DNA from: Spirochaetaceae bacterium
GTDB taxonomy: Bacteria > Spirochaetota > Spirochaetia > Treponematales > Breznakiellaceae
Reading direction: 5' to 3'
DNA: 44,365 bases
Assembly (NCBI GenBank): GCA_031276945.1
Contig: JAISMB010000065.1
Location: 1 to 44,365 of the forward strand
The first letter of the stretch is position 1. Each line of letters starts with the position of its first letter. The position numbers and the translations under genes are program-made. The notes under the pieces were generated by a model. The model saw only the letters and a program-made list of their open reading frames with translations. It made no database searches and was not told where the DNA came from. Shown in pieces: positions 35,349-42,454 of this stretch.

Positions 35349-36769
35349 AAGATTTTGAACTAATAAACTGGCAGCAATACAATAAACCTCCCTACTGGCC
35401 CCAATGGCTCTGCAAAGGCGACCCGCTTTCCCTCGTATCGTTTGGTGATAGCAGTCTTGCTGACATTGATAGACAGATACAAAAATTAAAAGATATATGG
35501 GATATTGATAATTTGCAGGGTCTTCAATTAGACCGAGTAGGTAAGTTGCTCGGAGTTACACGAGCAGGGAATACCGATGAATATTACAGAATAAACTTGA
35601 AATTAAGGGTATTGCTTAATAGCTCCACTGGTACTGTCAATTCCATAATAAAAGTCATAAAGTTTATTTATTCTTCAGAGATTGTTCATATTGTGCCTGA
35701 TTATCCTGCTGGGATTATCATCGAACATGATGGAGAAGGCACACCGGGACTTAATTTTAACCGGATACTTGCTGAAATTGTCCCAGCAGGTGTTTCATTT
35801 TATACTAAAGAACTCTTTGATTTTTTTGAGGAACTGGAATCTACTGATAATCAGCTTATTCAGCTTCACTATGATAATCCAAAAGAAGAATTTGAAGGCA
35901 GGATTTATCATAATCGCCGTATTCTTCGTGATGGCCACACTATATTGCCGACCGAATTAAAAAGGTCTTTCCATAACGGCACACAGTATCATAATGGATT
36001 CATAAGGTATAATGGCAGATATGAAACTGAAGCGACAAGCTATATAAGATTTCCGCTTATAAGAGAATCGGGATACCGTGATTCGCTTGCATTACTGTAT
36101 GAGCTTGGCATACGTGATTTCCAGATTTCACAACTATTCCACAACGGAACTATTACATACCAGGGATACGCCAAGCATAATGGGCGTTCTACCCATTCGA
36201 TGAGTGATACTATTTCAGTATTCGCCTTTAATCAATTAGCTATAGATAATTTTCACGCTGGAGAATCTTCGCAGGTAAATATCACAGTTTACGATTCCGA
36301 CCGGTTTCGTAAACCATATTTCCATGATGGAAGGCAAAGGCATAACTCGGTGATGTTTCACAGTGGCTGGGCGCTTGATTTCCTTGCGCTTGTTCAAAAT
36401 TTGCTCTTTCAGGATACAGCCGCGGGTTCAACTTATCATAACGGAATCCTGCGGCATAATGGCAGCGAAAAACATACTGGACTTGGTAATACTTATGCTT
36501 ACGAAAAGCAGTCTCTCAATATGGGTTTTCAGTTTAACGAAAACATACCGGTGATAGAAGATTATGTATTACGTATAGAGAATAATACTACTGAATTTAG
36601 TCTTTTAAGTGAAAAGATGGCTATGCAGATAGAGCTTTCTCCGTTTGAGGAAACGCAGTCGGTCTATGATAGTTTCGCTCTTGGAATTCGGTATCACCAT
36701 TTTCATAATGGCGATTATGTTAGGAATAACAGAATCAAGCATAATGCCGGTGTTCTTATTCCTTTATAA
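35345..36769 (+). CDS. DUF2612 baseplate protein with HNG-repeat tail
   Basis: 474 residues from GTG 35345 (GTGA overlap). The N-terminal third (about 20-160: DIDNLQGLQLDRVGKLLGVTRAGNTDEYYRINLKLRVLLNSSTGTVNSIIKVI) is the DUF2612 domain, analogous to P2 gpI. The remaining two thirds carry clusters of H-N/D-G motifs: FHNGTQYHNGFIRYNGRY, FHNGTITYQGYAKHNGRS, FHDGRQRHNSVMFHSG, TYHNGILRHNGSEKHTG, FHNGDYVRNNRIKHNAG. This tail part is unlike gpI and may form a trimeric fibre or bind metal. Family of the tail is not recognised. Confidence 0.75.
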   Translation: MKDFELINWQQYNKPPYWPQWLCKGDPLSLVSFGDSSLADIDRQIQKLKDIWDIDNLQGLQLDRVGKLLGVTRAGNTDEYYRINLKLRVLLNSSTGTVNSIIKVIKFIYSSEIVHIVPDYPAGIIIEHDGEGTPGLNFNRILAEIVPAGVSFYTKELFDFFEELESTDNQLIQLHYDNPKEEFEGRIYHNRRILRDGHTILPTELKRSFHNGTQYHNGFIRYNGRYETEATSYIRFPLIRESGYRDSLALLYELGIRDFQISQLFHNGTITYQGYAKHNGRSTHSMSDTISVFAFNQLAIDNFHAGESSQVNITVYDSDRFRKPYFHDGRQRHNSVMFHSGWALDFLALVQNLLFQDTAAGSTYHNGILRHNGSEKHTGLGNTYAYEKQSLNMGFQFNENIPVIEDYVLRIENNTTEFSLLSEKMAMQIELSPFEETQSVYDSFALGIRYHHFHNGDYVRNNRIKHNAGVLIPL

Positions 36770-36792
36770 AATATTGCATAGGAGGATTTATT

Positions 36793-37275
36793 ATGGTAGA
36801 GAGCCAATCTATGGGCTGTCCTGTCCAGCTAAGAGACCAACAGGATATGCGGGGTATCCTTGACTACAAGGTATACCGTCACCGAGGAGAAGTCAAAGAA
36901 CTCATTGGAGCATTCAAAGATGAAAATCTCATTGTGAATGGTGCTAGAAACCAGATGGCACGGCTTATCGTGGGGGACTTCACGAACAGAAATATCACGA
37001 AGATTTCATTTGGTACAAACGGAAGTACGCCCACTGTTGAGGATACAGTCATCACCAATGCGTTTACTAAAGCAGTGGTAGGATTTACCTATCCTGCAAT
37101 GGGGCAGGTAACGATTTCGTGGAACCTGCTTACGTCAGAAAATAATGGACAGGCGATTATGGAATTCGGTTTAGTTTGTGCGGATAATACGCTATTCTCG
37201 CGGCGAGTACGTGCAAATCCAATTTACAAGGAATCGGATATATCCATTGAAGGTCAGTGGACAATCATTTACTAA
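36793..37275 (+). CDS. tail fibre-proximal protein, 160 aa
   Basis: AGGAGG (36780-36785) precedes the ATG. 'DENLIVNGARNQMARLIVGDFTNRNITKISFGTNGSTPTVEDTVITNAFTKAVVGFTYP' and 'LLTSENNGQAIMEFGLVCADNTLFSRRVRANPIYKESDISIEGQWTIIY' form a beta-sandwich of the kind encoded before tail-fibre genes. It may join the fibre to the baseplate. Exact family not recognised. Confidence 0.6.
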   Translation: MVESQSMGCPVQLRDQQDMRGILDYKVYRHRGEVKELIGAFKDENLIVNGARNQMARLIVGDFTNRNITKISFGTNGSTPTVEDTVITNAFTKAVVGFTYPAMGQVTISWNLLTSENNGQAIMEFGLVCADNTLFSRRVRANPIYKESDISIEGQWTIIY

Positions 37276-37290
37276 AAGAGGAGGTATAAT

Positions 37291-38322
37291 ATGGCGAATT
37301 TACCATTAATAGCACAGTGGCATGAAGGAATCTATCAGTTAGAACTTAATGACCCTGTTGAGGCAGGGCCAGGAGGGATTGATAATAGGCAGGCTCAGGA
37401 ACTTGGGGACAATATATTGTTCCTTAAACAACAGATGGATTCAGTGGGCAGTGGCGATATTGACGGCTTTGGTCGAAATTTGCTGAATGTGCTGGGCGTG
37501 AACACTATACAGGCAGCTATGGCAGCACTTTCCACAAGGTGTAATGGGACTGGAAAACCTAATTTCAGTGGATTGGCACTTGGAGACTATATAGACGGCA
37601 TAGATTTATCGGCAATACCCGCGGAGAATAGTGGAACTGCGGGACAACCCTGGAATGACACGTACAAAAATAATCGGATAGTTATTGCTGGATTTAATAC
37701 CTATAAAGGTATGGGAGATGCGGAAAATGCCAAAAATCATATTCTGTTTACCTTTCGCGATATTCCGCTTAATAAGTGTATGAATTCAAGCAATGATAAC
37801 ACTGGTGGTTACCGCGAATCCGAATTGCGGGCATTTTTGGAAGGAATGTATGGGAATGGGACAGGTGATAAATCTGGTGTTACCACGGCGGCGTTTATGA
37901 ACGCTCTTAAAGCACAAATAGGCAATTACCTTTACAGTATAAGAAAACTGCATAGTACTAAAAGTAGTAACGTATGGTCGACTTATACGGTATGGTTGCC
38001 GTCTGAAATTGAGGTATTTGGAGTGCCGTGTTATGGAGACGAGGGAGTGTATATGCCGGCAATCACGTCTCCGACCATTGCCGCCCGCGTTGGAGGTATT
38101 ACCCCGATTCAAATTCCGTTATACCAAAAATCATTTGTTTATAGAACAAAGAGGTATAATGGGAGTAAACAATTGTGGTGGTTACAAACTCCCTATTCGA
38201 GTGCGGCTGGGTTTTTCGCTTATGTTAACTACAATGGCTACAGCAATAACCTTACTGCGGCGAGTGTGGGAGGCTGCGCCCCCGATTCCGTGAAGTGCAA
38301 CATGGTAGACCGTTACGGTTGA
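37291..38322 (+). CDS. tail-tip protein with DUF6273/CLec-type C-terminus; likely DGR target
   Basis: 343 residues. The N-terminal 60 residues are a fibre-like adaptor (MANLPLIAQWHEGIYQLEL...). The rest is the DUF6273 fold: 'NNRIVIAGFNTYKG', 'ILFTFRDIPLNKCMNSSNDNTGGYRESELRAFL', 'LPSEIEVFGVPCYGDEG', and the last 45 residues LWWLQTPYSSAAGFFAYVN...GGCAPDSVKCNMV. That section, W-W-L-x-[ST]-P followed by many Y/N/S/A codons and ending in 'APDxV', is the hallmark of variable regions of DGR targets. It precedes a reverse transcriptase. AGAGGAGGT (37276-37284) is the ribosome site. Confidence 0.75.
   Translation: MANLPLIAQWHEGIYQLELNDPVEAGPGGIDNRQAQELGDNILFLKQQMDSVGSGDIDGFGRNLLNVLGVNTIQAAMAALSTRCNGTGKPNFSGLALGDYIDGIDLSAIPAENSGTAGQPWNDTYKNNRIVIAGFNTYKGMGDAENAKNHILFTFRDIPLNKCMNSSNDNTGGYRESELRAFLEGMYGNGTGDKSGVTTAAFMNALKAQIGNYLYSIRKLHSTKSSNVWSTYTVWLPSEIEVFGVPCYGDEGVYMPAITSPTIAARVGGITPIQIPLYQKSFVYRTKRYNGSKQLWWLQTPYSSAAGFFAYVNYNGYSNNLTAASVGGCAPDSVKCNMVDRYG
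38178..38307 (+). repeat. candidate DGR variable region
   Basis: The 3' end of the preceding gene, from the LWW codons to the end of the 'CNMV' section. No second copy of this sequence (template repeat) could be found on either strand in the window. The boundaries are an estimate from family layout. Confidence 0.45.
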
Positions 38323-38558
38323 TGCACTCAACACAGGAAGGAGAAAATGTCCTACAGGTTTAGTGCCTGTAAATATAAGTCTTGATATGTTCAGGTGGAC
38401 GCTTCTTGCATGGGTGCCGGATTGCGTTAGGCACTTTCATACCTGGTAACATTAAGTGGCATACTACGCAACCCATCGGTGAATGATGACTTTGTTCATA
38501 TCTGCCGGTGGATGCCATACAAGGTGTTTTTGCAAATTGTTTTATTTAGAGAGTATAT
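38323..38558 (+). ncRNA. structured non-coding region between target and reverse transcriptase
   Basis: 236 bases without a convincing gene; only two tiny frames (MSYRFSACKYKS at 38347 and one at 38387) occur, the first with a good AGGAAGGAG site. Hairpins: TACAGG/CCTGTA (38353-38371) and GTGCC/GGCAC (38414-38434). Between them a frame reads WVPDCVRH, like the end of a DGR repeat, but the surrounding bases do not align with the variable region. It could be the RNA partner of the reverse transcriptase or a decayed template. Low certainty. Confidence 0.4.
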
Positions 38559-39692
38559 ATGACAAGTAAGAAAAGGCATGAAGCACGGTATCAAAGAAGG
38601 AAAGATAAACGTACTGAAAAAAGACAGCAAAAACTTTCTCAATTTGACAATTTTGGACGTGTTACTGATATAGATAATTTATATGCGTCTTTTTTAGAAT
38701 CAAAGTCTAGTGTGAATTGGAAAGAATCTGTCCAACGCTATGAAGCAAACGCTTTACGGAATATTATTGAAGCACAGCGAAAACTTATCGCTGGAGAAAG
38801 CGTGCAGAAAGGTTTTGTGGAGTTCACGCTCCGTGAACAGGGGAAAGTCAGGCGTATAAAATCGGTGCATATTTCAGAGCGTGTTATACAAAAATGTCTC
38901 TGTAATCAGGCTTTGATTCCTATTTTATCGAATGGTCTCATTTATGATAATGGTGCAAGTATAAAAGGGAAAGGGACACATTTTGCCCTAAAACGGTTAA
39001 TAACCCATCTTTCTAGGTTTTATAGGCATAACGGAAACAATGAAGGATATTGTCTGTTAATAGATTTTTCAAAGTTTTTTGATAGTATAGACCATAATAT
39101 ACTTTTTGAAATGTTGAATAAAGAAATAAAAGACAAACAGATTTTAGATTTAACAAAACAATTTGTAAGTGTTTTTGGTAATGGGGTATCGCTTGGACTG
39201 GGCAGTCAAGTATCGCAAATTGCAGCAATTTTCTATCCAAGTCTTCTTGACCATTATATAAAAGAAACCTTGCATATTAAATATTATGGACGCTATATGG
39301 ATGACCTTTACTTGATACATAGAGATAAAGAGTACTTAAAAGAGTGTTTAATAAAGATTAAAGAGGTATGTAAGAAGTTAAAAATTACGATTAACGAAAA
39401 GAAGACGAAAATTGTCCTTTTGAATAAAAGATTTGTGTTTCTCAAGGGTAAGTATTCTCTTTTGGAGAATGGTAGAGTATTAAGAAGACCCTGTAAGGAT
39501 TCAGCTCTGCGGATGAAACGGAAGTTACGAAAGTTTAAGGTGTTAATAGCAGAAAAGAAAATGAACTATGAAGATGTCCGGGCCGCATACCAGTCGTGGA
39601 GAGGAAATTATAAAAAACGCTTTAATGCGTATCATCAAATACGCTTTATGGACAAGTTGTATAATGACTTGTTTATGGCGGAGTGTACATAA
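38559..39692 (+). CDS. reverse transcriptase, DGR-like (SQ-motif) type
   Basis: 377 residues. Motifs in order: 'VRRIKSVHISERVIQKCLCN' (2a region), LLIDFSKFFDSID (motif 3/A, D169), LGLGSQVSQ (212-220, motif 4/B: the SQ form found in DGR enzymes in place of SP), YYGRYMDD (active site YMDD at 246-249), 'LKITINEKKTKIVLL' (motif 6/D) and FVFLKGKYSLLENGRVLRRP (motif 7). A basic N-terminus (KKRHEARYQRRKDKRTEKRQQK) may bind RNA. No maturase or endonuclease domain, and no retron NAxxH/VTG motif. It follows the DUF6273 tail gene, so target diversification is the likely role, but no template or Avd gene is visible. Confidence 0.85.
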   Translation: MTSKKRHEARYQRRKDKRTEKRQQKLSQFDNFGRVTDIDNLYASFLESKSSVNWKESVQRYEANALRNIIEAQRKLIAGESVQKGFVEFTLREQGKVRRIKSVHISERVIQKCLCNQALIPILSNGLIYDNGASIKGKGTHFALKRLITHLSRFYRHNGNNEGYCLLIDFSKFFDSIDHNILFEMLNKEIKDKQILDLTKQFVSVFGNGVSLGLGSQVSQIAAIFYPSLLDHYIKETLHIKYYGRYMDDLYLIHRDKEYLKECLIKIKEVCKKLKITINEKKTKIVLLNKRFVFLKGKYSLLENGRVLRRPCKDSALRMKRKLRKFKVLIAEKKMNYEDVRAAYQSWRGNYKKRFNAYHQIRFMDKLYNDLFMAECT

Positions 39693-39701
39693 GAGGATAA
39701 T

Positions 39702-40094
39702 ATGATTTACTTAGCAAAGAAAAATGGAACAGTCATTCATCATACGGATATGACTGCTATGAAGCAGATTGACAGTATATCTGAAGCAGAAAAGAGTGTT
39801 ACCGAAGAAGAATGGGAGGAAGCCGGTAGTACCGCCTCTATTGACGTATCAGGAGAGATAATCTTGGGAGAACCGGAGGAAGTAAAAGCTACAAGGGAGG
39901 AAATCAATGCTTTGACAATTGAAGAAGCCGCTTTGCAAGCCGAATTGGATAGCAAGGATTATAAAGTGATCAAGGCGTCTGAGGCTGGAGAGGTGTTAGC
40001 AAACACAGACTCAGACCTGCACCAGCGCCGTCACTGGTGTCGTTCCCGTATCAATGAGATACGGCTGCGGCTGGCTGAACTTAATGTTGTATAA
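39702..40094 (+). CDS. hypothetical tail-fibre-associated protein, 130 aa
   Basis: ATG at 39702 follows AGAGG (39692-39696). The C-terminal half is a helical segment (NALTIEEAALQAELDSKDYKVIKASEAGE..., DLHQRRHWCRSRINEIRLRLAELN). Such coiled-coil proteins often follow phage fibre genes and act as chaperones or adaptors. It is not an Avd protein as far as I can see (Avd is a four-helix bundle with a basic surface). Function unknown. Confidence 0.6.
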   Translation: MIYLAKKNGTVIHHTDMTAMKQIDSISEAEKSVTEEEWEEAGSTASIDVSGEIILGEPEEVKATREEINALTIEEAALQAELDSKDYKVIKASEAGEVLANTDSDLHQRRHWCRSRINEIRLRLAELNVV

Positions 40095-40287
40095 ACCCGG
40101 CGTTGCCGGATAAAAGACCTGTAGAAGGTCAAAAAATATAAAGGGCAGAGCCCGGCGGTGAAGACGCCGGACAGGTGCGATAACACCTTCAGGAAATCCT
40201 GATCCCACCCTACCCTCAGTACTTTGGGTACTTTCAGCTATCGGTTTCCTTTGTCTTCTAGGTTTAGCTCTTTTTAGGAGCTAAAAG
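40095..40287 (+). ncRNA. hairpin-rich leader of the methylase gene
   Basis: Seven successive hairpins: CCGGC/GCCGG (40097-40109), GACC/GGTC (40116-40130), CCGGCG/CGCCGG (40152-40170), AGGTG/CACCT (40173-40188), CAGGA/TCCTG (40190-40201), AGTAC/GTACT (40218-40232) and TAGCTC/GAGCTA (40265-40283). The last covers the AGGAG site at 40276-40280. Another AGGTG/CACCT hairpin (40286-40299) would hide the GTG start. The 5' AGGTG (40173-40177) could instead pair with CACCT at 40295-40299, so two folds are possible. No known riboswitch class recognised. Confidence 0.5.
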
Positions 40288-41142
40288 GTGAAAACACCTA
40301 TTTCGTATTATGGCGGTAAGCAGACGCTTGCCTCAATCATTCTGGGTCTGATCCCAGAGCATCGTATATACTGTGAGCCTTTTTTGGGCGGAGCCGCAGT
40401 ATTTTTCGTAAAGCAACCGTCTAGGATAGAAGTAATAAACGATACCAACGGTGAGTTAATTAACTTTTATGAGGTTTGTCGGCAAGATTTTTCTGCGTTG
40501 GAAAAGGAGATAGCGATAAGTCTGCACAGTCGGAAAAAACACCATGAGGCACAGATCATCTATAATAACCCAGAAATGTTTGGCCGTATTAAAAGAGCAT
40601 GGGCGGTATGGATGCTGGCAAATAGCTCTTACGGCTGTATGCTGGACGCAACTTTCGGCTATGATCGTACCGGAGGAACTAGCAAGAAACTCTGTAACAA
40701 ACGAGAGGAATTTACGGTAGATTATGCAATCAGGCTTCAACGGGTACAAATCGAGTGTTGCGATGCTCTGAGGATAATCCGTAGTCGAGATACTGAGGAG
40801 GCCTTTCATTACTTGGACCCGCCCTATGTGGGTGCTGACCAAGGTCATTATGATGGGTATAGCCAAGAGGATTTCGACAACCTTCTTAGATTGCTGGAAA
40901 CAATTAAAGGTAAGTTTCTGTTGAGTTCTTACCGCAATAAAAGTCTGAGCGAATTTACTACCCGGAATGGATGGCATACGGTAGGTATAAAAATGGCTAG
41001 TTCAATGACAAACCGTGCCATGCGTCCGAGAGACAAGATCGAGGTGTTGACGGCAAACTACCCCATAACAGTGAAATTTGATGAACACTCAAAAAAGCAA
41101 CTGGTAAGTGAAAGCGAGGATACTGGGATTATGGAGGTATAA
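40288..41142 (+). CDS. D12-class adenine-specific DNA methyltransferase (Dam-like)
   Basis: 284 residues from GTG 40288. 'PISYYGGKQTLASIILGLIPEHRIYCEPFLGGAAVFFVK' contains the SAM-binding motif I (EPFLGGAA) and 'FHYLDPPYVGADQGHYDGY' is motif IV DPPY. 'LRLLETIKGKFLLSSYRNK' and 'NRAMRPRDKIEVLTANYPI' follow in the normal order. The enzyme methylates adenine in DNA, and in phages protects against restriction or aids packaging. It lies after the fibre genes. Translation start is masked by RNA structure. Confidence 0.9.
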   Translation: MKTPISYYGGKQTLASIILGLIPEHRIYCEPFLGGAAVFFVKQPSRIEVINDTNGELINFYEVCRQDFSALEKEIAISLHSRKKHHEAQIIYNNPEMFGRIKRAWAVWMLANSSYGCMLDATFGYDRTGGTSKKLCNKREEFTVDYAIRLQRVQIECCDALRIIRSRDTEEAFHYLDPPYVGADQGHYDGYSQEDFDNLLRLLETIKGKFLLSSYRNKSLSEFTTRNGWHTVGIKMASSMTNRAMRPRDKIEVLTANYPITVKFDEHSKKQLVSESEDTGIMEV

Positions 41143-41148
41143 CAGAAA

Positions 41149-41176
41149 ATGGCGGTGTTTGTTACACACCGCCATT
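41149..41176 (+). terminator. intrinsic terminator after the methylase
   Basis: AATGGCGGTGT (41149-41159) pairs with ACACCGCCATT (41166-41176) around a 6-base loop, followed by GTTTCTC. The stem is long and GC-rich; the T tract is moderate. Confidence 0.65.
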
Positions 41177-41281
41177 GTTTCTCAATCCTTAAAGCAGGCT
41201 CACCAAGTCGGCACAGCCGACAAGATAGTGAAGCAGAAGATTTCGCAGCATAAAAGATTTCCCCTTACCGAGAGAAGATGT
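41177..41281 (+). other. spacer before the lysis promoter
   Basis: No gene seen. A 6-bp hairpin GTCGGC-ACA-GCCGAC lies at 41207-41221. The remainder is AT-rich and shows no other signal. Confidence 0.4.
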
Positions 41282-41310
41282 TTGACATTTCTTTTTTAAT
41301 AGGATATTAT
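41282..41310 (+). promoter_or_regulatory. strong sigma-70-type promoter of the lysis operon
   Basis: TTGACA (41282-41287), a 17-base spacer and TATTAT (41305-41310, five of six to consensus). The transcript would start near 41317, just before the shared leader motif and terminator, so the transcript opens with an attenuator. Confidence 0.7.
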
Positions 41311-41323
41311 TAGTTATATTTTG

Positions 41324-41344
41324 GCTGACCGAAATACGGAAGCC
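41324..41344 (+). promoter_or_regulatory. shared leader motif, copy 2
   Basis: GCTGACCGAAATACGGAAGCC, identical at 20 of 21 positions to 17614-17634. It starts about 7 bases after the predicted transcription start and runs into the terminator stem. Confidence 0.6.
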
Positions 41345-41400
41345 CTCTGCAAACAAGCTCGTTTTTTACGGCGTAATTTGCAGGGGGCTTCTTTATTTTC
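41339..41400 (+). terminator. leader terminator before the lysis genes
   Basis: GAAGCCCTCTGCAAA (41339-41353) pairs with TTTGCAGGGGGCTTC (41377-41391, one G-T pair), then TTTATTTTC. It is between the promoter and the first lysis gene, so expression requires read-through or antitermination. Confidence 0.8.
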
Positions 41401-41444
41401 TGGGACATTAAACAATAATTTATTAGAAAGAGAGTACAAGAGTT

Positions 41445-41828
41445 ATGTGGGAGACACTACAGTCTTTAATTAAAGAATTACCAGAATAGTATTTAATGGT
41501 GCTTATTCCAATTTTACTTATCATTACACTGTATTTTATACCGCGTATCAGGCGTGATAAGCAAGGGCGGTTATATATTTACTCAAATATATATGAACAA
41601 AAAAAACACAATAAAAAGCTGGATGCTGTGCTTGACCAACTACAGGAAACAGAAACCTCAGTTCTCAAACTCCGTATCCTAAACAAAAGCAATTTGCCGC
41701 AGGATGCGGAGACAGCGTATAAATCTTATAAAAAGAAAAACGGTAATGGTTATATTGACCATTTTTACAATGAATACTGGCTGCCACGTCTTGAACAACG
41801 GGTAAAAATTGGAATAGGAAGTGAATAA
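41445..41828 (+). pseudogene. single-span membrane protein (holin-like?), amber codon in frame
   Basis: The frame starts at ATG 41445 (MWETLQSLIKELPE), meets TAG at 41487-41489, and continues in frame as YLMVLIPILLIITLYFIPRIRRDKQGRLYIYS... to 41828. The TAG stands where CAG (Gln) is likely. A hydrophobic segment (VLIPILLIITLYFI) is followed by a basic stop-transfer (RIRRDK), then a soluble helical tail. The surviving piece from ATG 41496 (110 residues) could still be made as a membrane protein. Its place before the lysin suggests a holin-like role, which is inference. GAAAGAGAG (41426-41434) is the upstream site for the longer form. Confidence 0.55.
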
Positions 41829-41831
41829 ACC

Positions 41832-42428
41832 GTGAAAATTATTAACGTGTCTAGAGGGAAAGTCAATTATTCCCAGCGCAATAATCAAAAAAAACCATTG
41901 GAAAGTTGTAATGTAACAGCAATGATTATGGCGCTCTCGTATCTTGGGTATACTTTTCCAAAAGGTAACTATGAACAACCAGAGGACAATCTCAGAGAGT
42001 TTATAGAAACTGCCGAGAAAAATCCAGAAAATCACTATGAACTTTCAGAATACACTAATCGCTGGATAGGAAAAACTGTTACTTCCTTTTCTACCAACCG
42101 TCTAATTACCACTATATTCAAAGAACTTATTGACGGTCGTCCAGTGGTTGTTTCTGGTACGTTTCCCGGATTTCCAACGCGGAGGCAAAAACCACTCGGC
42201 CACATCGTATGTCTGGTCGGTGCTGAATGGGAAGACGCGGAATATCACGGAACGGAAACTACGGCACAGCCTGTCCGTGTTATCTGGGATGACCCTTACG
42301 GTAACACAATGGAAGATTGGCGGTCAAGCGGAAACGATATTGTTGTAAACTACCAGTTTTTCCGTGAATGGCTCAAGCCAGTTAATAACGAAAAGGTAAA
42401 ATGGGGACACTTTTTCTTCCACGTATGA
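41832..42428 (+). CDS. C39-like cysteine peptidase, putative endolysin
   Basis: 198 residues from GTG 41832. 'LESCNVTAMIMALSYLGY' gives the nucleophilic Cys in an SCN(V)TA context, GHIVCLVGAEW supplies the His, and VIWDDPYGNTM the Asp, the order of the papain-like Peptidase_C39_2 family. Members act as phage endolysins or cell-wall peptidases. No signal peptide, so export would need a holin. AGGAAG (41816-41821) precedes the start. Confidence 0.75.
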   Translation: MKIINVSRGKVNYSQRNNQKKPLESCNVTAMIMALSYLGYTFPKGNYEQPEDNLREFIETAEKNPENHYELSEYTNRWIGKTVTSFSTNRLITTIFKELIDGRPVVVSGTFPGFPTRRQKPLGHIVCLVGAEWEDAEYHGTETTAQPVRVIWDDPYGNTMEDWRSSGNDIVVNYQFFREWLKPVNNEKVKWGHFFFHV

Positions 42429-42454
42429 AGCAAGAGGAAAAAAGAGGAGGAGTA

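Noticed and set aside
38323-39692. Retron or group II intron
   Set aside because: The reverse transcriptase lacks the retron NAxxH and VTG motifs and has no maturase or HNH domain; no intron-like domain V was seen.
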